Assembly (NCBI GenBank): GCA_009193035.1
Contig: SWDT01000009.1
Coordinates: 496,001 to 560,000, forward strand
Origin: Halicephalobus mephisto
Taxonomy: Eukaryota > Nematoda > Chromadorea > Rhabditida > Panagrolaimidae
Direction of reading: 5' to 3'
DNA length: 64,000 nucleotides
Part shown: one piece after another, positions 34,551 to 45,440 of the stretch
Layout of the letters: each line of letters starts with the position of its first letter
Position numbering within the stretch: the stretch's first letter is position 1
Translations under genes and position numbers: made by a program
The notes under the pieces: model-generated
Database searches by the model: none
Told to the model about the DNA's origin: nothing
What the model saw: only the letters and a program-made list of their open reading frames with translations

Positions 34551-36110
34551 TCACTTTGAAAAATAATAAGTATACACGTAAGTTGCCATAATGGCGCCAA
34601 CAGCAATGGCAGAAGACCCAATCCAGAATCGCGTTTGATCGTCATCCAACCAGCGACGCCACCATTTGTTCTTGTATTCTTCGACACGACGTAACTTCTC
34701 TCTCATTTCTTGGATTTTTTGTTTTCTAAACTAAAGAGGATGCGATGTGTTTTAAAATATTAGGGGAAGGTTTCTAGTTAGTGATCTTATAACAGGGGAA
34801 AACAAGCTAAACTACTATCTATTGAAAAGTGTAATCGTGCAAAAGTTAATTGCCCGCTTCAGAAATGAAAAACAAAGCTAAGACAAAGCCACCTCTACCG
34901 GAAAAACCCCAAGACCCGATCTAACAACTCAGTTACAGCATCAATAACGAACCTCAACTCAAAATTGGATTCAGAAGTGCTTGGTCTCTTTCTCGGAGGA
35001 ACTTCAGCGGGGGGATCTGGTGTCGGTTCTTCTGGTTGAGCCTTGATCCAATCATTCAGAGCTTGCCAGCAGAACCGCAGTTGCTCAGGAGTCTGGATCA
35101 ATCCCATTCTATATTTCCTGATCATAAGGACAAAATCATTCATTGTTTCCGGTATTTCGTAATCTTCAGCATTTTCTTCTGGTTCTCCTTTTCGAAAGTA
35201 GTTCAACAGAGAATCCACAACGACAAAAGCACCACTTCGTCCGATACCGGCACTACAGTGCACGACAACAGGCGAAGTTGTTTCTTCTTTTCTCAGTTTT
35301 TCTTCAGCATCAGAGACGTGTTGGCAGAAATCGAGGAAAGCACCAGTGTCAGAAGGAACACCAAAGTCTGGCCAGTGGGTAAATTGGAAATGATGGATCG
35401 TTCTTGAGTCACTTTCGCCTTCTTCCAAATAATTCTTGTCCAGAGCCGTCAATTTGAGCATTCTCGTTATGAAGAAAGACTCCTTTATTTCCACTTCGAG
35501 TTCTACCTTGAAGTCTCCGAATTTCTTCTCCTTCTGTTTCTCGGAGACATAGTAAGGAAAACATCTGGAAAATAAACATAGATTTAAATTTCCACTTTAA
35601 ACTCACTTCATTGATCCTTTTTCGTGAATATTGTTTAGCATCACGATAATCCTGGTGTTCTGCTCCCAAACCATCTGCCAAAAATCGCCCGTAGTTGTTT
35701 CCAAAGGTCCCTGAGAAAGAATATAATCCCGATTTGCAAAAGGAAGTTTGAGCGGAGAAGCATTAATAAAATCCGTCTGTCCATTCTTCTTGCGCTGCAA
35801 TCTGACTCTGTGCTGATCATCTGAAAGAATTATCGAATTAGGGTTAGTCATAAATGACTCACATGGAAGAACGTTCTGATATCTGTTTTTGCCAAAGTTT
35901 TCTTCGCTTAAAGCATCTTCATATCGGAGTTTGCCTTCTATTTCTTGTTTGGTGGATTCAATAAAGAGATTCTAAAGTGGATTTCATATATGCAAAATCC
36001 GAATAAAACAAAAATCGACTCACCCTGTAGATGTCGTCCCATTTGTGATTTCGATCATATTCCGCAAAAGTACTGACGATATAAGCTCTGGTTATGAATT
36101 TCGCTGCCAT
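34551..36110 (-). CDS. PTP1B/TCPTP-like protein tyrosine phosphatase with C-terminal membrane anchor
   Basis: Five exons, 36110-36024, 35971-35863, 35820-35607, 35564-34953 and 34725-34551 (1197 nt, phases 0,1,2,2), encode 398 residues. Classical PTP motifs: KNRYQNVLPYD, DYILSQGPL, FWQMVWEQ, WPDFGVP with the general-acid Asp (about 201-207), the P-loop VHCSAGIGRSG with the nucleophile near Cys240, and the Q-loop GLIQTPEQLRF. After a Pro-rich linker (EEPTPDPPAEVPPRKRP) comes a basic coiled segment and a terminal hydrophobic helix (WIGSSAIAVGAIMATYVYTYYFSK), placing the enzyme on the ER membrane as in PTPN1/PTPN2. Such enzymes dampen receptor and JAK signalling. The AG acceptor about 12 bases before the ATG may be a trans-splice site. 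The tail exon is outside the main open frame and is supported by exact phase and topology. Confidence 0.9.
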
Positions 36111-36129
36111 ATTATCGTCTGTCGGACAA

Positions 36130-36580
36130 AACAGAAGAAAATTAACGACAAAAAAGAAAAATATCTTGAATAATTCCAACAAATTCTCGGAATGGTTCTC
36201 TGGACAAAAAAGATTTTTCGTTTCAAGACTCCGCCGTCGCGCCTGTTTTTCTTCCTTTCACGATAATTGGACGGTTTTTCCTTCTTTGAATATAATTTTT
36301 AACATGTTTTCTTCTGCTAGAGAATCGCTTATCAGTTTTTTCTTCCTTGAATAATACTATTCATCAGTCTTTCTTCTTTTAATGATATTTTTACCATTTT
36401 TATTAGCATTCTTTGACCGTTTTTCTTCTTTGAATAATATTTTTTGCCAGTTTTCTTTGTATATATTATTTTTTGCCAGTTTTCTTTTTATATATTGTTT
36501 TTTGCCGGTTTTTCCGTTTTTGATGACGGAATTTTAGGTTTTTTTTATTTTTGCCGAATTTTAAATAAAAATATATATTA
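36130..36580. other. phosphatase-TMEM26 spacer with pyrimidine repeats
   Basis: About 480 bp between TMEM26 and the phosphatase. It contains several ~33-bp units of TTTTTTGCCAGTTTTCTTTT and TATATATTATT at 36430-36510. The TMEM26 poly(A) signal (AATAAA on the minus strand) is near 36549-36544. No gene. Confidence 0.5.
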
Positions 36581-36594
36581 CAAATGAATCAGAA

Positions 36595-38515
36595 TCATTC
36601 CTCATCGATGGAGGAACGTACTTGTCGGTAAACATGTCGTTGAGGGGATCGGGTGGCTCCGTAAACTTTCTGTTGACTGGATCTCCGAAGATTGTTGTTG
36701 TAAATCGGAAGTTTCTCCATTTCAGTAAGACTTTTCCGAGGTTTTCGATGAGCATGACGACGAACTTGTTTATTGTACAATTCAGCAGCAGTGGATTCAA
36801 GGGCGTTGGATTCATTTGGATGAAGATATCTGTCGTTGAAAAGCACGAACGCTCTGTAAGTCTGGAGAGCTATGATTAAAGCGTTTTTACAAATGAAAAA
36901 AGCCATTGTGTAAGTGAGTAATCCATGTTCAGCCATCAAATACAGTCGGACAAGGAGGAACGGGATGTCTTGGAGGCTGTTCGAGAGCAGGATCGCCCAG
37001 AGATCGATGTCGTAGATCGCTTGCCAGACATCCATTCTTTTTTTCGTGTATATTTCGTCGTTTATAGCTACTCTCATCTTCCTAGCTCTGGATAAAGTCA
37101 AAACAAAAGGGAATTGGAAAAGACTCAAAGTCCAAGCAGACAGTACGATGTACTGTATGAATTTGTCCGAATAAATAGGTTTTTCTTTGAAAACGTCGAA
37201 AAATTCGACTATGTCACTGGACATTGCTAGATAAGCCAGGAGGATCTGAGAAAGCTGTTCTCTACTGATTTTCCCCTTAGGAAGAAGCCAACGTCCCACA
37301 ATAAGCACAACAAGCAGAAGTTGCTCCAGAAGCTGGAGATGCAGCTTGTCGTTAAGTTGATTGCTTTCTGAAATTCTTCCGAAAAATAAACTCCTACAAA
37401 ATAAAAAACTCCGAAATTTTTTCTAAAAGCACAAAAATCTATCAAGGACGGATTTTTAGGATTGTCTCAAATTTGGTTGAATATGTTACAAAAGTCAATT
37501 TTCTAAATGACGATCTGGAACTCGTCTGTTTTTGTCGGAAATGTAAAAAACAACATCACATACAAGACATGGAAGATAATTGAAAATTGAAATTTACATG
37601 GAAAATTTTTTCCAGCATTTTGGAATTGATTTTTAAAAATCCAACCTTGCACAGGTTTTCTGAAATCACACTTAACTGAAAGGAATCAACACGTAAAAGC
37701 TCCTGATTACGGTTTCCACATTATCTGATTCTAACTGAGTGCAATCATCGAAAATATTGCAATCCAACAAAAAATTGATTGTAACTGAATGTAATCAACG
37801 TACTACTACTTTTTCAACTAGGAACAAGTATGGTCCAAACACATTGATTACATTAAATTAGAATCAATCTTCTGTTGAATTGCAATATTGTCGATGATTG
37901 CACTCAGTTAGAACAGATAATGTGGAAACTGTGATCAGGAACTATTACATGTTGATTCCATCCAGTTAGACGTGATTTCAGAAAACCTGTGTGGTTTTGT
38001 TTTTGATATATGAAAGCAAAACACTCACGAGCTTCGGCTCTCCATTCACACATGGCCGTCTCCAGAAGCCAGATCGGAGGGGCTGTGGCGAGGATGTAGA
38101 GTAGAACACTGGGAGAAAACCACTTCCGTTCGTCCCCGGCTCTCATGATGATGGCATAAGATCCTTCGATAATTATGCTCACACTGATCAGAGCAAAAGT
38201 CCAGATTTCGTTTTCTTTCCTCACATCTGCCGTCATCCAAATCGTCGTCAAGGAATGAACGATGAAGAGCGCTCTGGCAGACATAGCTCTGAAGATGTTC
38301 ATCATGATCCTTGTTCCGCTGTTGCCAGGTCTAGTCACGGCCACTCGCTCGATGCCGATAGGTCTGTCAGGCCGGAGATCCTGGTCAGATTCCGACTGGA
38401 TCGGCATCGGGGATCTGGCCGAACTTCTGAAGTTGTGGTTAGATTCCATGATGGAACCCGAATTAGGATGACTCTTCGGTTTTTTCTTCTTGGCTTGTTC
38501 GCGATTGTAGGACAT
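36595..38515 (-). CDS. TMEM26-family multipass membrane protein
   Basis: Two exons, 38515-38029 and 37367-36595 (487+773 nt, phase 1), encode 419 residues. The ATG is the first in frame after the exon begins and opens MSYNREQAKKKKPK; a hydrophilic N-terminus of ~75 residues precedes SARALFIVHSLTTIWM (TM1). Other blocks match animal TMEM26: ERKWFSPSVLLYILATAPPI, LLLVVLIVGRWLLPKGKISR, REQLSQILL, DIVEFFDVF, YIVLSAWTLSLFQFPFVLTL, LQDIPFLLVRLYLM and KNALIIALQTYRAFVL, giving about eight membrane segments. The C-terminus is basic and disordered (RRHAHRKPRKS). Molecular function is unknown; mammalian TMEM26 is a surface marker of adipose cells. The long N-terminal extension is not in the human protein. 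The intron hosts a 340-bp MITE. Confidence 0.9.
37651..37990. repeat. 340-bp palindromic MITE, family C, copy 1
   Basis: Ends ACAGGTTTTCTGAAATCACA and the complement GTGATTTCAGAAAACCTGT; nearly the whole element is one imperfect inverted repeat centred near 37820, with repeated motifs GGAATCAACACGTAA, AGCTCCTGATTAC and AACTGAGTGCAATCA. Second copy at 62131-62467. Located in the TMEM26 intron. Confidence 0.8.
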
Positions 38516-39453
38516 TTTCTCCGCCCAAAGATACTGGAATAATGGTCTATCAAGATATGTAATGGACTCTTTGGGATTCAACAAGTTCCGAGTGTTCCCT
38601 TGTCGGATTTTGAAGAGTCAAATGCCAGACGTTCAAGTTTAATCTCTGGCCTCGAAGAAGAAACTTAATTTTTTCAGTAATAAGCGTAGGATGGTTAAAA
38701 AAAACTTATCAATCAAAAATAAAAAAACTTACCATTTTTATTTTTTTGAAATTGAATTTCGTCAAAAACAAAACTCAAAGTTTTGTCAATTGGGGTCGCA
38801 AGTCAGGAGGACAAGTCCATCGAACCCCTCAGGGAATCTCGGCAAACTCTCAAATTCAAAGAAATCCGTCGAAATTCCAATAGTCCCTCAGGGACTCGAG
38901 ACTCACGCATTATCATCGACTTTCCGAAAGTGGACTCCGGACCCAGATTAAGACTACTTCTATTCGTCAAGATTTGGAGATTCATAAAATGAAAATAAAT
39001 ACGAAAAATATGAATATTGTCCAAAATTTTCAAACGAAGCCTAAGGGAGAAATGAGAAAGCTTTTTGATCTGTGGTCTTCGGGCAGCTTTTGGACTTTCC
39101 ATGGAACCAAAAAGTAAAAAAGTTCGAAATTTACATTGATCTTTGAACTTTCGATTTGAAAAATAACTTTGTTCAAAAATTTTATTTTTTCCAAAATTTC
39201 ACTATTTTCGAAAATTATATTCAGTTTTGTAAAAATATCATTTTTCATCCGAAAATTTTACATTCTTCGAATTTACGAAAATGTAATTCCAACTTTTTGT
39301 AGCTTTTTTATGATACTTTTTTCGAAGATCCAACTTCAACGAAAATTTTTAAAATTTACATGAAATTGAAAATTAATGTCAATATAGTTCTCTAATTTCA
39401 TCTAATTCAAATTATTATGATGATAAGATTTATTTCTTTTATTGTTTACAAAA
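38516..39453. other. intergenic, TMEM26 5' side
   Basis: Should contain the TMEM26 promoter and the 3'UTR of the first right-array receptor (AATAAA on the minus strand near 39440). The block 38780-38960 is GC-richer with short open frames on both strands, none recognisable. The rest is AT-rich. Confidence 0.5.
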
Positions 39454-40482
39454 TTATGTTGCTGTGCTGAATTCCATGACCAAATTCCTCCTCCAGTATT
39501 GGAAAATAAAATCTCTATAAGGTTTGATGAAAAACAAAATGATAATATTATCACAAAGAGGATACAAGTTCAGGATACACTGTATGACTCCCATTCCAAT
39601 GATGTTTCGTTCCGTCATCAACTCTATCAGGAAAAAAGTCACAGGGATAACAGCAAATACAAATAATAACAGAGCTTGCAAAATCGAGGCTTTCAGTAAA
39701 GTAATATGAATGCTTCTTGTTTTCTTACTGTAGTTGTTCGACCGAATCGCCTTGAATCCAGAAAAGGCATTGAGAAATAAAAACACAAATAAAGGAACCA
39801 AGGTACAGACTGCCGCGATAATCAAGGAAAAGTAATATATTGAATTCCATACAGTAGGCCTGTTATTTAATAAAACCGTCCCGGGATACTTTGAAAGAAA
39901 TCCTTTTCCTCCGGTGATTTTTGTTGTGAAAAAAGTTGAAACGATTTCACCTTCAATAAAAACATCACCAAACATCCCTGGAATCGCTATTCCCAAAGTT
40001 GTTAAAATATTAAAAACTAAATAAAAGTAAATCAATGTTTTTGGAGAGAGAAAAGTATTTTTTTTGATTCCTTGATGGATTGTAAAATACCTTTCGATGT
40101 GGATCAACATTAAACATGTAGCAGACCAGATCATCGAGTTATTCCAGAATAGGTAAATTAGTTTTGTCAAAAATTCTTCTTGAAAAGGTAGTAACCCATT
40201 TGTGTAAACGACAAAGAATCCATACAATATCCTCGGTTTTTCCAAAAATATAATTGTTACATTCAACATCTCTAATAAAACATTAATTAGTAAATATTTT
40301 TTATATTCAGACATCATTGGAGGAGATTTGCAGAAGATTAGATAAAGGATGAAAGATGAAGTGAACAGTGTGATTCCAGAAGAGACATTGATGACGATGT
40401 TGAAGATTCTTTCTGAATCTTCGTTGTATTTTGAAGATATGTTACCCGAAGGATAACTTGAAAGCAATATTTCGTTACTCAT
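39454..40482 (-). CDS. seven-transmembrane chemoreceptor, Str superfamily, copy R1
   Basis: Intact single-exon receptor of 342 residues, nearest to TMEM26. N-terminus SSYPSGNISSKYNEDSERIF; then MMSEYKKYLLINVLLEML, HIERYFTIHQG, GMFGDVFIEGEIV, FLSKYPGTVL, FLFLNAFSGFKAIRSNNYSK, SIHITLLKASILQALLLF and CDNIIILFFIKPYRDFIF. From about residue 91 to 140 and from about 165 to the end it is almost identical to R3 (45645-46673), whereas the segment before residue 90 differs, pointing to gene conversion. The leader CTCCACACCTGCAA before the ATG is shared with R3. Confidence 0.87.
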   Translation of the reverse strand: MSNEILLSSYPSGNISSKYNEDSERIFNIVINVSSGITLFTSSFILYLIFCKSPPMMSEYKKYLLINVLLEMLNVTIIFLEKPRILYGFFVVYTNGLLPFQEEFLTKLIYLFWNNSMIWSATCLMLIHIERYFTIHQGIKKNTFLSPKTLIYFYLVFNILTTLGIAIPGMFGDVFIEGEIVSTFFTTKITGGKGFLSKYPGTVLLNNRPTVWNSIYYFSLIIAAVCTLVPLFVFLFLNAFSGFKAIRSNNYSKKTRSIHITLLKASILQALLLFVFAVIPVTFFLIELMTERNIIGMGVIQCILNLYPLCDNIIILFFIKPYRDFIFQYWRRNLVMEFSTAT

Positions 40483-41608
40483 TTGCAGGTGTGGAGGTAA
40501 AGTGAAGCAAACAACAATTTTTTAAAAAGTTATAATTTAATACTTTCTAAGGTAGATGAACAGATGAAATGAACTTATATAATGTTAGCGATATCTGTGA
40601 ACATTGAATTAATGTTTGATCTATACCAGAAAACAGGCAAAAGCTTAATTAAATTTTGTTCATTGCAAAGTTATAAAAGGGCAATTTCAGTTTAATAAAA
40701 ATGATGAAAATTAGTGAATAATGGTGTTTCGAGAGAAAACACTCAACTTGACGTTAAAAGCTCGACGCATTAAATATTCTACCAATTTTTGGGCTATAAA
40801 ACAATCTTTGAATACGGTAACTAAGGAAAATGAACCTGTTTTTTTGCCATAAAGTCTTGTTGTAAATGAACTCTCTTAGAAATAATTCTGTTGATGTAGA
40901 AAGTTTATTTTGGACTGGCACGAAGGCTACACATTCATATTGCATTAGGTTTTTTGACGCGCTTTATTTGAATGTAAAACTAAAAGAAGAAAAATGATTC
41001 AAGATGATTCAACATTATTAGATGAAGTTAATAAAACATTGAGTCACATTTGTGATTTTGCAAAATTTAATCAAATAAATTAAACTTTGCCGTGTGTGTT
41101 TACCATAAGAACATACTCGAAATCACATGTGAAATCTTTAAACCTCACACCATGATGTCATTTTTGCTCTTTGAAAATATGAAATTAAATCGAAATATAT
41201 ATTAATGATAAAAACATATGTACAACTAATAAATTTAATAAGGATTTTAGTATAGAAAATCAAGTAACTATAATCTCATCATGCTTAGTCTAATGCTCAA
41301 AACGACCACAGTTCATCACGGTTATTGATTACATTAGTTTTTGCTGAACTAAGAAAGAGTTGTTGAAGAATTTGAAGACAGATATCATACAATTGTTTCC
41401 ATAGGAAATTAGCGAATTAAAGAGACAAAATTCTTGAAATTTTGAAATTGATCTTTATTGTGAACTTTCAAAGAATGCAATGGAGAATTTTGTTTATTTT
41501 CGTTAGTCATCATCCGATGGATATTTTCACAATTTGGAATCTATTTTAAATAATTAAAAAGGAAATTTATAATAATGTGAACAATTTAAAACTTTTGCTA
41601 TTTTAATT
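40483..41608. other. intergenic with duplicated segment
   Basis: The portion about 40880-41175 is nearly identical to about 50860-51360, upstream of R5, apart from a 199-bp insertion in the latter; a more diverged version lies at 44100-44420. These lie 5' of receptor genes and may carry promoter elements. No open frame of interest. Confidence 0.65.
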
Positions 41609-41761
41609 GCACATATAAAAAACGTAACTTTTGGCGCAGTAACAAATACAAATTGTCACTATTTCAACTTCCGTAACAAATGCCAAATATTTATGAAAAA
41701 TGTGACGATTGTGTTACATTTAGCAATTGTTACGGGGCCAAAAGTTATGTTTTTTGTGTGC
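41609..41761. repeat. MITE family A, copy 2
   Basis: Starts GCACATATAAAAAACGTAAC and ends GTTATGTTTTTTGTGTGC; internal palindromic parts CGCAGTAACAAAT, AAATTGTCACTATT and AATATTTATGAAAAATGTGA. Related to copies at 21182-21325 and 54735-54902. Confidence 0.75.
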
Positions 41762-41764
41762 ATT

Positions 41765-42245
41765 ATCTAAGAAACGTTATTGTCGCGACATTAAGCGTAG
41801 CGAGAAAGGAGCGATCGTTCAGGAGAAACGATTCTGCTTCCAGGAATAGAATTGGAAAAGGTTGCTCTCGTAACTTAAGAGAAAAGCACTTGCCCGGATA
41901 TCAAGACAATGCGGGTTCGATGCCTGCCGAGAGACATTTTTCCTTTAATATTAGTTTCGGACTAGATGAGGCCAGATCTAGTTTTCCGACAGTTATAGTC
42001 TTTTCTCGAGCCTTTGAAAAAGTTGCATCAGAGAATTAATAACACCATTTCCTACTGTTGGGATGGAAAACTATATTAATAAGAAGAGGATCTGGAGAGA
42101 TAATCTGAATATCGAGGATCATCGAATATTGTAGGACTTGAATGATGCTCTCGGTAGTGTTGTGTGAGAACGTATATAGTAACTATTATCTGTGTCTTAT
42201 TGTGCCAGTAAAGATCATTACTATACTTCTGTTTTCTAACTTAAC
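41765..42245 (+). mobile_element. putative tRNA-like retroelement, second copy
   Basis: Contains GGGTTCGATGCCTGCC with an exact polymerase III B box (GGTTCGATGCC, about 41909-41919) and a GAGGCCAGA motif downstream that also occurs after the B box of the 20.8-kb element. The remaining ~250 bases are unique. A 119-codon open frame crosses it but is treated as chance. Family and boundaries are uncertain. Confidence 0.35.
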
Positions 42246-42711
42246 ACCTACAAAATGCGTTCTTTCATAATTCCTCAAGTTGATGTTCATTTGCATCACC
42301 AGTATATTGTGATGAAAGATCGTGAGTTAAGAGTAATTCTTACTTTTCATATCTAGAATGTTATTTTTTTACAACTGCTGGTGAGTAAACGATTCACCTC
42401 TTTGTTTCTTGAGAATTAATAAAATTAAAATTCTATAAACTTCAAGATTTGAATGGACACTTTCAAAGTTATCTGAAGCCAACGTTCTGGAATATTCTAA
42501 AAGATTCCGAATATTTACAATGAAAATTTTATTATGAATGTTTTTATCTAATTTATAAACAATGTTAAATTTTTATAGAAAATTAGTTTTCGGAATTTAG
42601 TAAACATCTGAGATCGAGAATTGTAGAAATTCATATCGAGACAATTTCTTAGTAACATTAACTTCCAACTCCAATGATTTCGTTTATCCTTTTACTTCCA
42701 TTATTATCAAA
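42246..42711. other. intergenic, right array
   Basis: AT-rich; 3' flank of receptor R2. Nothing recognised. Confidence 0.5.
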
Positions 42712-43740
42712 TTACAGTACCATATTCACTTCGTTGACGGTGTTTTTCTTCCAGCATTGAAAAATAAAATCTCTATAAGGTTTGATGAAAAATAAAATGA
42801 CAATATGGTCACAAAAAGGATAAAAATTGAGGATGCATTGCATGAGTCCCATTCCGATGGTCTTCCATTTCATTATCAAGCCCACGAGGAAACACATGAT
42901 CGGGATAGCCGCGAATAGTAATAATAACAGAGCTTGCAAAATCGAGGCTTTCAGTAAAGTAATATGAATGCTTCTTGTTTTCTGACTATAGTTGTTAGAA
43001 TTAACGGCTTTGAATCCAGTGAAAGCGTTCAAAAATAAAAGCGTAAATAGAGGAATCAGGATACTGGCTGTTGCAATAATCATAGAAAGATAGAAAACAG
43101 TAATCCACACAGTAGGATGCCTATTCACCAACAGAGTCCCAGGGTATTTTAAAAGGAATTCCTTCCCTCCATCAATTTTCGTCGTCAGAAACTCCGTAAC
43201 AATTTCTCCTCTGATAAAGACGTCCCCAAACATCAACGGAGTGGCGACTCCCAAGGTTGTTACGATATTTAAAATTATATAAAAGTAAACAAAGAGTTTC
43301 GGAGACAGACAATTAGTTTTTCTGATTCCTCGATGGATTGTGAAATATCTCTCAACATGAAGCATGGTCAAACATGTAGAAGCCCAGATTAATGTATTAC
43401 CCCAGAATATATAAGTCAGAATTGTTAAAATAGTTCCTTCAATTGGAAATATTCCATTTGTAAAAGTGATAGAGATTCCATACAGCAATCTCGGCTTTCC
43501 CAAGGATAGAATGATCACACTCAAGACTTCCAATAGGATATTTACCAGCAAATATTTCTTATATTCAGACATCGTTGGAGGAGATTTGTAGAAAATTAGG
43601 TAAATTATGAAAAAGGAAGTAAATAACGTGATGCCAGAAATGACGTCAATGACGATGTTGAAGATTCTTTCTGAATCTTCGTTGTATTCTGAAGATATAT
43701 TACCTGAAGGATAACTTGAAAGAAAGACTTCGTTATTCAT
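42712..43740 (-). CDS. seven-transmembrane chemoreceptor, Str superfamily, copy R2
   Basis: Intact single-exon receptor. The open frame extends ten codons further upstream to 43770 but begins there with TTG, so the ATG at 43740 (MNNEVFLSSYPSGNISSEYN) is chosen, giving 342 residues like its relatives. Features: TMSEYKKYLLVNILLEVL, HVERYFTIHRG, LMFGDVFIRGE, FLLKYPGTLLV, LFTLLFLNAFTGFKAVNSNN, SIHITLLKASILQALLLLLF, CDHIVILFFIKPYRDF. The coding region around residues 55-90 (after TM1 through TM2) is nearly identical in DNA to R3, the opposite half of the R1/R3 mosaic. Confidence 0.87.
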   Translation of the reverse strand: MNNEVFLSSYPSGNISSEYNEDSERIFNIVIDVISGITLFTSFFIIYLIFYKSPPTMSEYKKYLLVNILLEVLSVIILSLGKPRLLYGISITFTNGIFPIEGTILTILTYIFWGNTLIWASTCLTMLHVERYFTIHRGIRKTNCLSPKLFVYFYIILNIVTTLGVATPLMFGDVFIRGEIVTEFLTTKIDGGKEFLLKYPGTLLVNRHPTVWITVFYLSMIIATASILIPLFTLLFLNAFTGFKAVNSNNYSQKTRSIHITLLKASILQALLLLLFAAIPIMCFLVGLIMKWKTIGMGLMQCILNFYPFCDHIVILFFIKPYRDFIFQCWKKNTVNEVNMVL

Positions 43741-44608
43741 TTGAGGGTGTAGAGGTAGACGAAATAACAATTTTTAAAAGAAATTGTAATTCGAATAATC
43801 TTGGCTAAGGAAATAAACTTAAATGAGATTAGCACAATATGCTGACACGAGAGTTATGTCTACTTTACTTTAGAAGTCAGGAGGAAGTCTAATTATATCT
43901 CTTTTTTTCAAATTCAGTGACGAATAACATTAGTCTAATGAAAGTGACAGAAAAATAGTGAATCATGATATTTGAGAAAAAATGCTGAATTTGACATTCA
44001 AACTTCAGTTTATTAGATTTTCTACTGATTTTTGACCGATATAATGTTACATTTTTATGAGCTTAGAAAAAATATACCTCCCACTATGCCAAGAGTCTAG
44101 TCGTAAATGAGCCTTCTATTAGACGAAATTTCATTAATGTAGAAAGTTTATTTCCAGCTAACATTAAAGTTACAAGTTTCTACTGTATGAAGTTTTCTTG
44201 GCACACTTGATTTTAACCCAGACCTGAGATAGAGGAAAACGTGACAAAAGATTCTAAATGATCAAAAATCATTACGCCGTATTTGTAATTTTGTGAAGGT
44301 GGATCAAACAAAGTAAACTTTGTCGTTTGTATTTATCATAAGAACGAATTCGAAATCATGCGTGAAATTTTCAACGGTCACATCATGATGTCATTTTTGG
44401 TCTTTGAAAATGTGGAATTTAATTCAAATACGTATTGATAAAAGAACTGTGTACAGCTAATAAATTTGATAAGAATTTTCACACGAAGAACTAAGTAACT
44501 ACAATTTCGTTATGCTTAATTGACCACAATTCGAAACTGTTGTTGATCACATGATAGAAAATATTTTGTTTATCTAATACAATTTAACGGTAAATTTCCT
44601 ATAAAAAA
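43741..44608. other. intergenic, right array
   Basis: Upstream region of R2, including the diverged relative (about 44100-44420) of the segment duplicated at 40.9 and 50.9 kb, recognisable by AAAGTTTATTT, AATTTTGTGAAGG and CATGATGTCATTTTTG. No gene. Confidence 0.5.
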
Positions 44609-45440
44609 TTATGGAGTGTATGACGGAGGTGGCGAGTCTGCTATATTGCACGCAGTGTTATAGGAAGGGAGTGAAGGATAATCCGTTGGATTCAAGGAAA
44701 ACGATGGAACACTTGTTTCGACATCTAAGTTCATTTGACGTTCATAAGGCCGAGTAAAGTTTCGGAGGTCGTGATCTTCTGTTGTCGAGGAAGAAAAAGT
44801 ATTTCTTCTGTAATTCACTGGAACAACGGGTCTAGGATTGCTGAAACAAGAATATCAAGTGCTATTCTTGTAATATTAGTGACTAACCTTAATATCTTCA
44901 TACGTTCTCTGAACTTGACCATGTACAGTAGAGTCCGGCGTCTGACACACAGTACTACTATTACACAGGCAAAAAGACCGAAATCTATGCCACATTTCAT
45001 GTTTATTCCCACTGCATCTTGGTCTCTACCGGTTTTCGGTGTTGTAGTGATTTTAGATACCACATTACGATTATTTGAATCTTTGTTCTTAATATAGCAA
45101 ACGTAGGTTTTATCTAATGCGCAAACAATCGCTGCTGTAGCACAAAAAAATGTAAAAATGAATTCGAATATGAGCAGGAATGCATCAACACATGTAGGTT
45201 TGTATGGGAACTCTTTCCCAGCTGTCATAATTAGTATCAGACCAATCACATGCTCAAGAAATATCACAATAAACACTCCAGCTGCTAGTGCTTCAAATAA
45301 TCGTCCTTCATAGTTCATTAATATTATGAATAAACTGATGACGAACAGAGGTGAAGTAATAATAATTATCATAAGAACGGTAAAAACAGGTGTATCCGTT
45401 TCGTCAATCATATAAAAATCAATAGCAGCAACAAACTGTC
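44609..45440 (-). CDS. tetraspan membrane protein with C-terminal PPxY motif (5' end unresolved)
   Basis: Exons 45440-44888 and 44840-44609 joined across a 47-nt intron (phase 2). The upstream end is an acceptor (GTACTTTAG), so a short first exon remains to be found; an internal ATG at 45411 (MIDETDTPVF) is an alternative start. Four hydrophobic segments: VLMIIIITSPLFVISLFIIL, LAAGVFIVIFLEHVIGLILI, AFLLIFEFIFTFFCATAAIV and CGIDFGLFACVIVVLC. The cytosolic tail has YPSLPSY and ends DSPPPSYTP, which holds PPSY, a PY motif typical of proteins bound by WW domains of Nedd4-type ubiquitin ligases. No family recognised. It interrupts the right receptor array on the same strand but is unrelated to it. 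Confidence 0.7.

Noticed and set aside
37904..38028. C-terminal extension of the TMEM26 first open frame
   Set aside because: It runs past a clear GTGAGT donor into the 340-bp MITE; splicing to 37367 restores the family sequence exactly.
41680..42039. 119-codon plus-strand open frame
   Set aside because: Crosses the end of a MITE and a tRNA-like element; no domain and no splice context.
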